Shown one piece after another: positions 1 to 9,593 of a stretch of DNA of 64,000 bases; position 1 is the first letter of the stretch; each line of letters begins with the position of its first letter. The notes under the pieces are model-generated. The model was not told the DNA's origin. It did not search any database and saw only the letters and a list, made by a program, of their open reading frames with translations. The position numbers and the translations under genes are program-made. The DNA is from Agreia bicolorata. Its GTDB lineage: Bacteria; Actinomycetota; Actinomycetes; Actinomycetales; Microbacteriaceae. The stretch covers positions 124,001 to 188,000 of the forward strand of contig NZ_JYFC01000002.1 of the NCBI RefSeq assembly GCF_000938265.1, written 5' to 3'.

Positions 1-1091
1 AAGTAGAACTTCGTGCCGTCGAGGCTCGACACGACCCAGCGTCCTTGCTCGACTCCGCTCGTCGGAATGGCCAGCGCGATGTTGCCCGACGCGGAATCTC
101 CTGGAGTCAGTTCGGCGCCGGAATCGATGGCGCCGGGAGGGATCGCGACCGTGTCGTACGGGCTGTACGTCGTGCCGTCGGCTGCCTCGAAGCCGACCAG
201 AACCAACACCGGGTATCCCGTGTCGGTTCCTACGTAGGTGACCGTGATGGGCAGCAGCGCGTACGACGTTCCCGCCGGGGCGGCGGCGTTGAACGAGTTC
301 TCCGCGGCTACTGCTGCGTCGGCGTTGAGTGTGGGCGCGTTGACCGTGACCTTCCACGTCGGCTCGCCCAACTGCGAGAGTTCTACGCTCGATCCGAGCG
401 GTGCGGGGTTCTCCTTCGATCCGACGTCTCCGGCTGCGGGGGCGCCTTGCTCGCCTGTCGATGTGTCGTCGCCCGGCACGACAGGCTCCGAGGTGACCGA
501 CGGGTAGTTGGTCTCGAGGCTGTCGCTCACGCTGGTGAAGAACAGGTTCGTGTACACGATCGACAACACGATCGAGAGCACAAGAGCAAGCAGCGACACG
601 CTGCTTGCAACGATCGCGAGGGTCTTCTTGCGCCCCTTGAGGAAGATCGCAATGACGCCCAGAACCAGCGCTATGAAGGCGAAGAAGCCGGTGATGTAGT
701 TGAGGAAGGGAATGAATGATCCGAGAAGGGCCAGGCTGCCGATGATCAAAGACGAGAGAGCGAGCCCGCCCGGCCCGGTTTTCGGCCGGATCGTTCCAGG
801 TGCATACGGTGCAGCCGGGTACTGGGTGGATGCGTACTGAGCCGACGATGGGTAGGCCTGGGGTGGCTGCGGCGGCGGTGTTCCGTAGTCACTGACCGGC
901 GGCGCGCCCTGAGCCGGGGGAGCCGGCGGAGCAGGGGGAGCAGCCGGGAACTGCGGGACAGTGGGGAACTGCGGCGTGTTCGGCGAACGCGGAGCGCTCG
1001 GTGCGTCGGGAGTCTCAGGAGCGTCGGGGCCAGTCGGAGTCTTGGGCTCGTCGGGACTTCCCGGAAATGCAGGAGGCTGTGTGTCTGGCAT
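1..1091 (-). CDS. Proline-rich N-terminus membrane protein with extracellular DUF4352-like domain (C-terminus cut by window)
   Basis: The minus-strand frame is open from the ATG at 1091 to the window edge, giving 363 codons with no stop, so the C-terminus is missing. Residues 1 to about 100 are rich in Pro, Ala, Gln and Tyr (starting MPDTQPPAFPGS) and should be cytosolic and disordered. Three hydrophobic stretches follow at about 105-175, separated by the basic loop LKGRKK. The rest is an acidic and Thr/Ser-rich linker and a beta-rich domain (GSSVELSQLGEPTWKVTV) of the type seen in DUF4352 or immunoglobulin-like extracytoplasmic domains. This architecture is common in actinobacterial surface proteins of unknown function. 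No function is proposed. Confidence 0.75.
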   Translation of the reverse strand, partial: MPDTQPPAFPGSPDEPKTPTGPDAPETPDAPSAPRSPNTPQFPTVPQFPAAPPAPPAPPAQGAPPVSDYGTPPPQPPQAYPSSAQYASTQYPAAPYAPGTIRPKTGPGGLALSSLIIGSLALLGSFIPFLNYITGFFAFIALVLGVIAIFLKGRKKTLAIVASSVSLLALVLSIVLSIVYTNLFFTSVSDSLETNYPSVTSEPVVPGDDTSTGEQGAPAAGDVGSKENPAPLGSSVELSQLGEPTWKVTVNAPTLNADAAVAAENSFNAAAPAGTSYALLPITVTYVGTDTGYPVLVLVGFEAADGTTYSPYDTVAIPPGAIDSGAELTPGDSASGNIALAIPTSGVEQGRWVVSSLDGTKFY

Positions 1092-1259
1092 GCTCCGAGT
1101 GTGGCAGAGGAGGCGCCACCAGCGACACCCTCATGAGGGGCACGTACGGATCCACGCTTCACATGTCCGATGCCACTTCCAGACGGTCTGTCACGGGCCG
1201 AACGAGACCGGTAGGTCCCGCCACGCGATTCCGCACCGAATCACTGAGAGAGACACGCT

Positions 1260-2084
1260 CTAGCGGAGGGCGGCCCGCGCGAACAGGTCGTTCAGTGTTC
1301 CATAGTCGAGGCCGCCTGCAACGCTCTCGTAGGTGCCGACAGTGAGTAGCTCTTCTGCCGCACGCTGCGCGACGGCGTAGGCCGACTGCGCGACGCCAGA
1401 GCCGAGGCTGACACGTGCCACGCCCAACCGGCCGAGTTCGGTGACGCCGATCGATCCGGGCCCCACCATGACGTTCAGAGGAACGGCGACACCTGCCACG
1501 AGCGCGCTGACCGCGGTCTCGCTTGTCGCCCCCGGTACAAAAATGCCGTCTGCCCCTGCCTCGACATAGAGACGAGCGCGCTCAATAGCCTCGTCGATCT
1601 GCTGTGCTTCTGAACCGTTTCCTGCCAAGAAGACGTCTGTTCGGGTATTGATGAAGAGCTCCACACCGAGGCTGTCGGCTGCGTGTCTCGCGGCAGCGAT
1701 TTTCAGAACGAACTGCGCCGGGTCAGAGTGGCCATCCTCGATATTGATCCCGACAGCGCCCGCCTTCAGCACAGCTGCGACCGTCGCCGCAACGCCCTCG
1801 GGCCGGTCAGAGTAGCCACCCTCGATATCAGCCGTGACCGGTAGATCGACGGCCTCGACGATCCGCGCGATGACAGCTACCGCTGACTCACGATCGAGTT
1901 TGCTTCCATCCGGCACGCCCAGCGACCATGCCACCCCTGCGCTCGTCATCGCGATGGCCCGCGCTCCCGCGCTCTCGGTGATTCTTGCGCTGGCAACGTC
2001 CCACACATTGCTGAGCCTCAGTGGCGTATGTGCCTTATGCAGTGAACGGAAGAGAGCGGCTTTGTCGGTAGCTGATGTGTGCAT
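1260..2084 (-). CDS. Isocitrate lyase/PEP mutase family protein
   Basis: This 274-residue protein has the ICL/PEPM TIM-barrel signature. It starts with NVWDVASARI and SAGVAWSLGVPDG. The metal-site strand TADIEGGYSD is at about residues 83-92. INIEDGH follows, then FINTRTDVFLAG with the conserved Arg. The KKCG(H/R) catalytic loop of true isocitrate and methylisocitrate lyases is absent, so it belongs to the broad PEP-phosphonomutase-like group acting on a 2-oxo or hydroxy acid C-C bond. The length is typical of the family. It lies downstream of phosphoketolase on the same strand with a 133 bp gap. The substrate cannot be read from sequence. Confidence 0.85.
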   Translation of the reverse strand: MHTSATDKAALFRSLHKAHTPLRLSNVWDVASARITESAGARAIAMTSAGVAWSLGVPDGSKLDRESAVAVIARIVEAVDLPVTADIEGGYSDRPEGVAATVAAVLKAGAVGINIEDGHSDPAQFVLKIAAARHAADSLGVELFINTRTDVFLAGNGSEAQQIDEAIERARLYVEAGADGIFVPGATSETAVSALVAGVAVPLNVMVGPGSIGVTELGRLGVARVSLGSGVAQSAYAVAQRAAEELLTVGTYESVAGGLDYGTLNDLFARAALR

Positions 2085-2217
2085 TGCTTCAGTACATCAA
2101 GTCTCTGAGCGACTTTCTGGCGGAAATCGGCCCTCACCAGAACGCACTGCGCTGAGGGGCTGAGTGGCTTTCGCGTCAACGCACAATGCCGAGGCCGAGG
2201 GGGAGCCGTCACGTGCA

Positions 2218-4743
2218 CTAGGTGTTGTCGCCGCCGGTCTCGTCGAGGGCCTGCATGTTCTGCCGGTTCTGCCGGTCGAAACCGACCCCATCCTCGCCCG
2301 ACCATAACCACTGGGCGACCTCGGGAATGTCCTCGCCGTGCTCGCGCGTGTACTGGCGGGCGCGCATGCGGGCATCCTGCATGTTTTGCCGCAGTGCGGC
2401 GGCCTTCGACCCCAGCCCGGGCACCCGATCGATCACGTCGATCACCAGGTGATACCGGTCGAGGTTGTTCAGCATGAGCATGTCGAACGGCGTGGTGGTC
2501 GTGCCGTTCTCGATGAAGCCGCGCACGTGCAGGTTCGCGTTCGCGGCCCGCCGGTAGGTGAGGCGATGGATGAGCCACGGGTAGCCGTGATAGGCGAAGA
2601 CGATGGGCTTGTCGGTTGTGAAGATGGTGTCGAAGTCGCGGTTCGACAGGCCGTGCGGATGCTCGGTCTCGTCTTGCAGGCGCATCAGGTCGATCACGTT
2701 GACGACCCGCACGCGCAGCTCGGGCAGGTGCTTGCGCAGCAGGGATGCGGCCGCGAGTGTTTCGATGGTCGGAATGTCGCCGGCGCACGCGAGCACGATG
2801 TCGGGCTCGTCGCTCGGCCGTTCCGTGCCGGCCCAGTCCCAGATCCCGAGGCCGCGCGTGCAGTGCGCCACCGCCTCCGGCATGCTGAGCCACTGCGGCC
2901 CGGGCTGCTTGCCGGCGACGACCACGTTGATGTAGTCGACGCTGCGCAGGCAGTGGTCGTAGGTCGACAGAAGCGTGTTCGCGTCGACGGGCAGGTACAC
3001 CCGAACGACGTCGGCCTTCTTGTTGACGACGTGGTCGATGAAGCCCGGGTCCTGGTGGCTGAAGCCGTTGTGGTCCTGGCGCCACACGTGGCTCGAGAGC
3101 AGGTAGTTGAGGCTCGAGACCGAGCGCCGCCACGGGATGGACCGGGCGACCTGCAGCCACTTCGCGTGCTGGTTGAACATCGAGTCGACGATGTGGATGA
3201 ACGCCTCGTAGCAGTTGAACAGTCCGTGCCGACCGGTGAGAAGGTAACCCTCGAGCCAGCCCTGGCACTGGTGCTCCGACAGCATCTCCATCACACGCCC
3301 TGCACGGTTCAGGTTCAGATCGACAGGCAGGATCTCGGCGTTCCACTGCTTGTCGGTCGCCTCGTAGACCTCTTGCAGGCGATTGGATGCCGTCTCGTCG
3401 GGCCCGAAGATACGGAAATTGTCGGGGTTCAGGCGAATGACATCGGCGAGCCAGCGTCCCAGAACCTTCGTGGCCTCCGCCGTCTCGTGGCCGGGGGCCG
3501 TGACGTCGATCCCGTACTCGCGAAAGTCCGGCATCCGGAGCTCGCGTCGCAGCAGCCCGCCGTTCGAATACGGCGTGGCGCTCATGCGCAGGTAGCCCTC
3601 GGGCGCGAGACCGGTGACGAACGGCGTTGGTGCGCCCGAGGAGTCGAAGAGTTCCTCCGGCTTGTACTTCTTCATCCACGATTCGAGCAGGCGGGTGTGC
3701 GCCTCGGTGTCGCGTGCGCTCGCCAGCGGCACCTGGTGTGCGCGCCACGTGTTCTCCACGGGCAGGCCGTCGATCTCGGCAGGGCAGGTCCACCCCTTCG
3801 GCGTGCGCAGGATGATCATGGGCCAGCGCGGCGTTCCCTCGATCGTGCCGTCGGCGGCATCCTGCTTGATGGCGGCGATCTCGTTGAGCACGGTGTCGAG
3901 CGTCTCGGCCATGCGGGCGTGCACGAGCAGCGGATCCTCGCCGTCGAAGCCGCCCGACACGATGTGCGGTTTGTGTCCGTAGCCGCGCATGAGCGCGAGC
4001 AGGTCTTCCTCGGGGATTCGGGCGAGCACTGTGGGGTTGGCGATCTTGTAGCCGTTGAGGTGCAGGATCGGCAGAACGACGCCGTCTTGCAGTGGACCGA
4101 TGAACTTGTTCGAGTGCCAGGCTGTGGCGAGCGGGCCGGTCTCGGCCTCGCCGTCGCCGATCACCGCGGCCACGAGCAGGTTCGGGTTGTCGAACGCCGC
4201 CCCGTAGGCGTGCGAGAGGGAGTAGCCCAGCTCGCCGCCCTCGTTGATCGATCCGGGCGTCTCGGGCGCCGCGTGGCTCGGGATGCCGCCGGGAAAGCTG
4301 AACTGGCGGAACAGGCGCCGGATGCCGTCGGTCGACTGGTCGATCGTCGAATAGATCTCTGAGTAGGTGCCGTCGAGATAGGCGTTCGCCACCATGCCGG
4401 GCCCACCGTGGCCGGGGCCCGTGATGTAGAGCGTCGGCAGGGAGCGGTGCCGGATCATGCGGTTGAGGTGGGCGTAGACGAAGTTGAGCCCCGGCGTGGT
4501 CCCCCAGTGGCCGAGCAGGCGCGGCTTTACGTCGTCGCGGCTGAGTGGCCGTTCGAGCAGAGGGTTGTCGAGCAGGTAGATCTGCCCCACCGAGAGGTAG
4601 TTGGCAGCCCGCCACCACGCGTCGACCTGAAGCAGTGCCTCGCCCTCGAGCGGTTCGGCCGGCCGCTGGTACCAGGGATTGTGCGCGTCGCGGGGAATCA
4701 CGGGCGACTGAAGTCCGTCGATGGTGGATGCGGAACCGATCAT
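2218..4743 (-). CDS. xfp: Xylulose-5-phosphate/fructose-6-phosphate phosphoketolase
   Basis: This 841-residue thiamine-diphosphate enzyme cleaves xylulose-5-P or fructose-6-P with phosphate to acetyl-phosphate plus a triose- or tetrose-phosphate. Family features visible are [17 protein letters not shown], the GPGHGGPG loop, the ThDP/Mg motif [15 protein letters not shown] with the following [23 protein letters not shown], and the C-terminal HGLSNRDF. Length matches the family. I chose the ATG at 4743 because AGAGGAG lies about 9 nt upstream, while the in-frame ATG six codons earlier lacks such a site. No acetate kinase or phosphotransacetylase is adjacent. Confidence 0.95.
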   Translation of the reverse strand: MIGSASTIDGLQSPVIPRDAHNPWYQRPAEPLEGEALLQVDAWWRAANYLSVGQIYLLDNPLLERPLSRDDVKPRLLGHWGTTPGLNFVYAHLNRMIRHRSLPTLYITGPGHGGPGMVANAYLDGTYSEIYSTIDQSTDGIRRLFRQFSFPGGIPSHAAPETPGSINEGGELGYSLSHAYGAAFDNPNLLVAAVIGDGEAETGPLATAWHSNKFIGPLQDGVVLPILHLNGYKIANPTVLARIPEEDLLALMRGYGHKPHIVSGGFDGEDPLLVHARMAETLDTVLNEIAAIKQDAADGTIEGTPRWPMIILRTPKGWTCPAEIDGLPVENTWRAHQVPLASARDTEAHTRLLESWMKKYKPEELFDSSGAPTPFVTGLAPEGYLRMSATPYSNGGLLRRELRMPDFREYGIDVTAPGHETAEATKVLGRWLADVIRLNPDNFRIFGPDETASNRLQEVYEATDKQWNAEILPVDLNLNRAGRVMEMLSEHQCQGWLEGYLLTGRHGLFNCYEAFIHIVDSMFNQHAKWLQVARSIPWRRSVSSLNYLLSSHVWRQDHNGFSHQDPGFIDHVVNKKADVVRVYLPVDANTLLSTYDHCLRSVDYINVVVAGKQPGPQWLSMPEAVAHCTRGLGIWDWAGTERPSDEPDIVLACAGDIPTIETLAAASLLRKHLPELRVRVVNVIDLMRLQDETEHPHGLSNRDFDTIFTTDKPIVFAYHGYPWLIHRLTYRRAANANLHVRGFIENGTTTTPFDMLMLNNLDRYHLVIDVIDRVPGLGSKAAALRQNMQDARMRARQYTREHGEDIPEVAQWLWSGEDGVGFDRQNRQNMQALDETGGDNT

Positions 4744-4818
4744 GGAACGTCTCCTCTGCACTGCACGGGGCTAGTGCTGCTCATCCTAGGTGCGCGGTGT
4801 GCCCATGCGGCAGGGACT

Positions 4819-5157
4819 TTATGCCCGTGGAGGCCGGGATGCGCGCCACGCCTTCCAGCGAGAGACTGCCTTCGCGAGCACGCGCTTCAGCCACTGCCCC
4901 ACGCGGTGCGCGGCGGGGAACTCGGTGCCGAGAATGGCGATGCCAAGGAACACGATGAGCCAGCCCGGGCCGGGCAGGGGCACGAGAATCAAGCCCACGA
5001 TCGCCACGAAGGCGCCCAGCACGCCGACGGCCAGGCGATACGCGAATCGGATGCGCGGGTGCCGCTCGACCCAGGCTCGTGCACGGCGCAGAACGCGGCG
5101 CACCGGATGCTGTGGGCTTTCGCCGATCTCGATCTCTCGGGCGAGGGTGTTGGTCAT
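4819..5157 (-). CDS. PGPGW-motif membrane protein (TIGR02611-like)
   Basis: A small integral membrane protein of 112 residues with two adjacent hydrophobic segments, FAYRLAVGVLGAFVAIVGLILV and WLIVFLGIAILG, joined by the diagnostic PLPGPGW turn. A basic C-terminal tail follows. The function of this actinobacterial family is unknown. An in-frame ATG exists at 5271, but those extra 38 codons run through a copy of the intergenic repeat R1 (read as FDKLSERH), so the ATG at 5157 is preferred. It is divergent from the fructose operon. Confidence 0.75.
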   Translation of the reverse strand: MTNTLAREIEIGESPQHPVRRVLRRARAWVERHPRIRFAYRLAVGVLGAFVAIVGLILVPLPGPGWLIVFLGIAILGTEFPAAHRVGQWLKRVLAKAVSRWKAWRASRPPRA

Positions 5158-5203
5158 CGCCTCACGGTAGGCCTCGACCCTCCCATTTGCCTGAGCGACG
5201 TGG

Positions 5204-5227
5204 CGTTCGCTGAGCTTGTCGAAGGGC
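5204..5227. repeat. R1 intergenic repeat copy
   Basis: The sequence CGTTCGCTGAGCTTGTCGAA plus GGGC matches the R1 consensus TTCCCTGAGC-N-TGTCGAAGGG found at several other intergenic sites in this window. It sits between the PGPGW gene and the fructose operon. Confidence 0.7.
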
Positions 5228-5235
5228 AACCAAAA

Positions 5236-5270
5236 TCTGTGTTTATCTTGCTTTTGCAGGAAAACAGACA
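5236..5270. promoter_or_regulatory. Possible FruR (DeoR-type) operator in the fructose operon leader
   Basis: An AT-rich island in otherwise GC-rich DNA carries the imperfect dyad TCTGTGTTT (5236-5244) and AAAACAGACA (5261-5270), about 70 bp upstream of the DeoR-type regulator start. DeoR regulators usually bind their own operon promoter. The assignment is inference. Confidence 0.4.
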
Positions 5271-5338
5271 TAAAGTCACATCACAACACAGGCACACGCG
5301 GGTTCACGGACGAATCGAAAGACGAGGTCAACGACGAC

Positions 5339-6136
5339 ATGTACGCCATAGAGCGCCATCAGCAGATCGGCGAAAGCATCGGTGCGCGGGGCCGTGTCAC
5401 CGTCGCCGAGCTCTCCGAGCGATTCGGCGTCACGCCCGAGACCGTGCGACGAGACCTTGACCTTCTCGAGCAGCAGGGTGTGCTGCAACGAGTGCACGGC
5501 GGCGCTGTCGCCGGATCGAAGATCAGCCTCGCGGAGTCGACCGTCGCTGTGCGCTCGGACAAGGCGCGCGACTCCAAACTCGTGATCGCTCGCGCGGCCC
5601 TGGGAATGATCGGGGAGTCGTTCCGCGGCTCGATCCTCATCGACGCGGGCACAACGACCGGCGCGCTGGCCGAGTTGCTGGCCGATTGGACCCCGTCGGG
5701 CGGTGTCTTGGGCGGCCATCCACTGACCATCATCACCAACTCCGTGCCCATCGCTGCGCTGCTGCACCTCAACCCGGCCATCGACCTGCACCTGCTCGGC
5801 GGCAGCGTCAGAGGCATCACGAGCGCCGCGGTCGGCGCGTCGACCATCGAACAGCTCGACCGGCTTCGCCCCGACATCGCCTTCATCGGAGCCAACGGCG
5901 TGAGTGCCGGTTTCGGCCTGAGTACTCCTGAAGAGAGGGAGGCGGCGGTCAAGGCCGCGATGATCCGCCGCTCACGCCGCTCCGTTGTGCTCGCCGACTC
6001 GACCAAGCTCGACGAAGAGGCGCTCTACCGCTTCGCGGAACTGCGCGACGTCGACACTCTCGTCTCCGACGTCGACCCCGCCGGAACGCTCTCGGCCGCT
6101 CTCGACGCAGAGGGCGTGGAGGTGATCGTGCCGTGA
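5339..6136 (+). CDS. DeoR-family regulator of the fructose operon
   Basis: 265 residues. The N-terminal DeoR helix-turn-helix is MYAIERHQQIGESIGARGRVTVAELSERFGVTPETVRRDLDLLEQQGVLQRVHGGA (given here only for orientation by its parts: VTVAELSERF, TPETVRRDL and VHGGA). The C-terminal DeoRC sugar-phosphate sensor follows, with ILIDAGTTTGALAELL, the GGSVRG strand and IGANGVSAGFGLSTP. ATG 5339 was chosen because the longer frame upstream runs through the leader. The stop overlaps the fruK start (GTGA), so it is the first gene of the fruK-fruA-ptsH operon. Its effector is probably fructose-1-phosphate, by analogy with FruR proteins. Confidence 0.9.
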   Translation: MYAIERHQQIGESIGARGRVTVAELSERFGVTPETVRRDLDLLEQQGVLQRVHGGAVAGSKISLAESTVAVRSDKARDSKLVIARAALGMIGESFRGSILIDAGTTTGALAELLADWTPSGGVLGGHPLTIITNSVPIAALLHLNPAIDLHLLGGSVRGITSAAVGASTIEQLDRLRPDIAFIGANGVSAGFGLSTPEEREAAVKAAMIRRSRRSVVLADSTKLDEEALYRFAELRDVDTLVSDVDPAGTLSAALDAEGVEVIVP

Positions 6137-7122
6137 TCGTGACCCTCACTGTGAACCCCTCGTTCGACCGCACCGTCGAGCTCGATGCTCCGCTCGAGCG
6201 CGGCCAGGTGCAGCGTGCCGTCGTCACCGGGCAGGAGCCCGGCGGCAAGGGCGTGAACGTCTCGCGGGCCCTGCATGCGGCCGGATGCGACACCCTCGCC
6301 ATACTGCCCGGCGCGTCGACTGACCCGCTGGTCGTGGCGCTCGAGGCGTCGGGCATTCCGACGGCGACCGTGTCGATCGACTCGCCCATCCGCTCGAACA
6401 TAACCCTGGCCGAGCCCGATGGAACGACCACCAAGCTCAACGACCCGGGCGTGCACCTCTCGGAGGCCGTCGTCGCCGAGCTCATCGATGTGGTCGTGGC
6501 GCAGTCCGCGTCTGCGTCATGGCTCGTGCTGGCCGGCTCCGTGCCGCCCGGGGTGGCCGACACGTTCTATGCGACGCTCGTGCGTGCCGTGCGAGCGTCG
6601 CGCGCCGCGCCGCGCATCGCCGTCGACAGCTCGGGTGCGCCCCTGGCGGCTCTTGTCGCCTCCGGCGAGAGGGTCGACCTGATCAAGCCCAACGCCGAGG
6701 AGCTGCTGCAGCTGGCTGAATCGCAGGGTCTCGACACCGGTTCTGCGACCCACGAGCAGCTTGAGGCCGATCCGGAACTCGCGGTCTCGCTGGCGCAGGC
6801 GCTGCTGTCTCCAGCTCTCGGCGCGGTGCTCGTGACTCTCGGTTCACACGGTGCGGTGCTGGTCGACGCTGAGGGGGCCTGGCGTGCCCCGGCTCCTCGG
6901 ATCGTGGCCCGCAGCACTGTCGGGGCGGGCGACTGCTCGCTCGCGGGTTATGTACTCGCAGACCAGCGGGGTGACCTCCCTGCCGGACGCCTCGCCCAGG
7001 CGGTGGCCCATGGTGCCGCCGCTGCCTCACTCCCCGGCACGACAGTGCCGACGCTCGAACAGACACATCCAGGCGACATCGTCGTCACCACGATTCCGCG
7101 CATCGCCGCGGGGCGAATCTAA
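6133..7122 (+). CDS. fruK: 1-phosphofructokinase
   Basis: 329-residue PfkB-family kinase that converts fructose-1-phosphate, the product of the adjacent PTS permease, to fructose-1,6-bisphosphate. Signatures are the start VTLTVNPSFDRTVEL, the substrate loop GGKGVNVSRALHAAG, and the C-terminal PfkB motif STVGAGDCSLAGYV with catalytic Asp. The GTG start at 6133 overlaps the regulator stop by 4 nt. The next gene follows after a 16 nt gap with a good ribosome site. The alternative 6-phosphofructokinase/tagatose kinase is unlikely given the operon. Confidence 0.95.
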   Translation: MIVTLTVNPSFDRTVELDAPLERGQVQRAVVTGQEPGGKGVNVSRALHAAGCDTLAILPGASTDPLVVALEASGIPTATVSIDSPIRSNITLAEPDGTTTKLNDPGVHLSEAVVAELIDVVVAQSASASWLVLAGSVPPGVADTFYATLVRAVRASRAAPRIAVDSSGAPLAALVASGERVDLIKPNAEELLQLAESQGLDTGSATHEQLEADPELAVSLAQALLSPALGAVLVTLGSHGAVLVDAEGAWRAPAPRIVARSTVGAGDCSLAGYVLADQRGDLPAGRLAQAVAHGAAAASLPGTTVPTLEQTHPGDIVVTTIPRIAAGRI

Positions 7123-7138
7123 ACAAAGGAGAACAAGG

Positions 7139-9187
7139 ATGTCTTCACTCATCACCCCCGGGCTGGTGATCCTCGACGAGGATCTCGGCACCGACCGCGC
7201 CGCCGTCATCAGGCGCCTCGCCGAGTTGGTCACGGCATCCGGTCGCGCCAGCGACACCGAGGCGCTGTTCGCGGACGCCTGGGCGCGCGAAAGCAAGACC
7301 GACACCGGAATCCCGGGTGGAATCGCAATTCCGCACTGCCGTTCGACCGCGGTGCTCGAGCCGACCCTGGCCATGGCGCGACCGGCGCCCGCGGTCGACT
7401 TCGGCGCATCCGACGGCCCCGCCGACATCATCTTCTTCATCGCCGCCCCGGATGGCGCAGACCAGGCGCACCTCGTGTTGCTGTCGAAGCTTGCGCGTTC
7501 GCTCATCAAGCCCGAGTTTGTGACCGCCCTTCGCGAGGCGCCGAGCGCCGAGGCGATCGTCGAGCTTGTCGATGGTGCGCTTGCCGACGAGCCGGCCCCG
7601 GCGGCCGCACCTGCCGCGCCTGTTGCTGCGGCCACAGATGCTCCCGTTCCGGATGCTGCGGCCCGGCCCATCCTCGTGGCCGTCACCGCCTGCCCGACCG
7701 GCATCGCGCACACCTATATGGCCGCCGACTCGCTCGTGGCCGCGGCCAAGCGTGCCGGAGCGGAACTGCATGTCGAGACGCAGGGATCATCGAGCGTGAC
7801 GCCGCTCGACCCGGCCGTGATCGCCAGCGCGGTAGCCGTGGTGTTCGCGGTCGACGTCGACGTGCGAGACAAGGGGCGGTTCGCGGGCAAGCCCGTCGTC
7901 CAGTCGCCGGTCAAGCGCGGCATTGACGAGCCCGACAAGATGATCGCCGAGGCCCTCGCCGCGGCCAACGACCCGCAGGCGCGACGCGTCTCGGGAGACG
8001 GCGCCGCGGCATCCACCGGCACCGCGACCGACGAGCACGTGGGCCAGAAGATCAAGCGCTGGCTGCTCACCGGCGTCAGCTACATGATCCCGTTCGTGGC
8101 GGGTGGCGGTCTGCTGATCGCCCTCGGCTTCCTGCTCGGCGGCTACCAGATCAGCGACCACGCGAAGGACATCATCCTTCAGAACAGCCTCTTCAACCTG
8201 CCGGATGGTGGGCTGGGCACGTATCTGGGCGCGGTGGCGTTCGCCATCGGAGCCGCGTCGATGGGCTTCCTAGTTCCCGCGCTCGCTGGCTACATCGCCT
8301 ACGCGATCGCCGACAGACCCGGTATCGCGGTGGGCTTCACCGCCGGCGCTGTCGCTCTTCTGATGAACGCCGGATTCCTGGGCGGTCTCGTCGGAGGTCT
8401 GCTCGCCGGATTCATCGCCTGGGCGCTCGGCCGACTGCAGGTTCCTCGCTGGCTGCGCGGTCTGATGCCCGTGGTCATCATTCCGCTCGTCGGCTCGATC
8501 TTCGCATCCGGCCTCATGGTCATCGTGCTGGGCGGCCCGATCGCGCTCCTGATGACCGGCCTCAGCGATTGGCTGTCGTCTCTCACGGGTGCCAGCGCCA
8601 TTATCTTGGGACTCCTCCTCGGAATCATGATGGCCGCCGACCTCGGTGGGCCCATCAACAAGGTTGCGTACGCCTTCGCCGTCGCCGGGCTCTCGGCGGG
8701 CTCGATCACGAACCAGGCGCCCTGGCAGATCATGGCGGCCGTTATGGCCGCGGGAATGGTTCCGCCGCTGGCGCTTGCCTTCGCCACCGTGCTCGACAAG
8801 AAGCTGTTCAGCCTCGCCGAGCGCGAGAATGGCAAGGCCGCGTGGCTGCTCGGCGCCGCGTTCATCTCGGAGGGCGCGATTCCGTTCGCGGCCGTCGACC
8901 CGCTGCGCGTGATCCCCGCCGGAATCGTGGGCAGCGCCCTCACCGGGGCGATCGTGATGGGCACCGGCGTGACCTCGCAGGCGCCTCACGGAGGCATCTT
9001 CGTGTTCTTCGCCATCGGCAACCTCACCATGTTCATCGTGGCGATCCTCGCCGGAACAATCGTCTCCGGCCTGCTCGTCGTCGCTCTCAAGCGCTGGGTG
9101 CGTCGCCGACCTGTCGAGGGCTCCGCTGTCGGCGACGCCGCACAGTCTTCGACCGCTCGTGTGGGCTCCCCTGTAGCGGCCCGCTGA
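7139..9187 (+). CDS. fruA: PTS fructose-specific EIIABC component
   Basis: A 682-residue fused permease that takes up fructose and phosphorylates it at C1. EIIA comprises residues 1 to about 150, with the phospho-His in IAIPHCRS. An Ala/Pro linker leads to EIIB at about 175-270, with the phospho-Cys loop VAVTACPTGIAHT. EIIC at about 300-660 is a multi-spanning membrane domain with the fructose-family stretches MIPFVAGGGLLIALGF and ADLGGPINKVAY. ATG 7139 follows AAAGGAG at 8 nt spacing. The A-B-C order is the common actinobacterial form. Enzyme I is not in the window and must be encoded elsewhere. Confidence 0.95.
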   Translation: MSSLITPGLVILDEDLGTDRAAVIRRLAELVTASGRASDTEALFADAWARESKTDTGIPGGIAIPHCRSTAVLEPTLAMARPAPAVDFGASDGPADIIFFIAAPDGADQAHLVLLSKLARSLIKPEFVTALREAPSAEAIVELVDGALADEPAPAAAPAAPVAAATDAPVPDAAARPILVAVTACPTGIAHTYMAADSLVAAAKRAGAELHVETQGSSSVTPLDPAVIASAVAVVFAVDVDVRDKGRFAGKPVVQSPVKRGIDEPDKMIAEALAAANDPQARRVSGDGAAASTGTATDEHVGQKIKRWLLTGVSYMIPFVAGGGLLIALGFLLGGYQISDHAKDIILQNSLFNLPDGGLGTYLGAVAFAIGAASMGFLVPALAGYIAYAIADRPGIAVGFTAGAVALLMNAGFLGGLVGGLLAGFIAWALGRLQVPRWLRGLMPVVIIPLVGSIFASGLMVIVLGGPIALLMTGLSDWLSSLTGASAIILGLLLGIMMAADLGGPINKVAYAFAVAGLSAGSITNQAPWQIMAAVMAAGMVPPLALAFATVLDKKLFSLAERENGKAAWLLGAAFISEGAIPFAAVDPLRVIPAGIVGSALTGAIVMGTGVTSQAPHGGIFVFFAIGNLTMFIVAILAGTIVSGLLVVALKRWVRRRPVEGSAVGDAAQSSTARVGSPVAAR

Positions 9188-9238
9188 CCCCTTTTCGAAT
9201 CAACACATTTTCTAATCAACACAGAAACGAGACATCGC

Positions 9239-9508
9239 ATGCCAGAACGCAACGCAACCATCGCCAGCCGCGTCGGACTTCACGCCCGCCCCGCCTCCGT
9301 CTTCATCGAGGCGGTCAAGCGCCAGCCCGTGAAGGTGACCATCTCGAAGGGCGGCAGCACGCCGCTCGACGCCGCGAGCATCCTGTCGATCATGAGCCTG
9401 GGCGCCGCGAACGGCGACATCGTGACCCTCGCAGCCGAGGGTGACGGCGCCGAGGCCGCGCTCGAGGAACTGGCCACGCTGCTCGAGACCGACCTCGATG
9501 CCGAGTAG
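9239..9508 (+). CDS. ptsH: Phosphocarrier protein HPr
   Basis: 89 residues. It carries the phosphoryl group from enzyme I to EIIA. The phospho-His motif GLHARPAS is at residues 13-20 (His15), and the regulatory-Ser region is ASILSIMSLGA. It is the last gene of the fructose operon, 51 bp after fruA. Its presence here suggests that HPr is induced with the fructose system. Confidence 0.95.
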   Translation: MPERNATIASRVGLHARPASVFIEAVKRQPVKVTISKGGSTPLDAASILSIMSLGAANGDIVTLAAEGDGAEAALEELATLLETDLDAE

Positions 9509-9520
9509 GCGTCACTGAAT

Positions 9521-9586
9521 GCACTGAAGTGCGGAGAAGGGCCGCTTCGATCGAAAAGGAAGCGGCCACTCTCCGCACTTCAGTGC
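9521..9586. terminator. Long convergent (bidirectional) terminator hairpin
   Basis: A nested inverted repeat between the converging ptsH and HxlR genes. The outer arms GCACTGAAGTGCGGAGA (9521-9537) and its exact complement (9570-9586) pair over 17 bp. An inner stem GGCCGCTTC (9540-9548) pairs with GAAGCGGCC (9559-9567) around a 10 nt loop. No long T tract is present, so it may act as a bidirectional terminator or RNA 3'-end stabiliser. Confidence 0.8.
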
Positions 9587-9593
9587 GTGTGGG

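Noticed and set aside
2018-4618. Very long minus-strand open frame (866 codons) overlapping phosphoketolase
   Set aside because: It is the +1 shadow of the xfp frame. The translation is Arg/Pro/Ala-rich with no domain, while the other frame gives a complete phosphoketolase.
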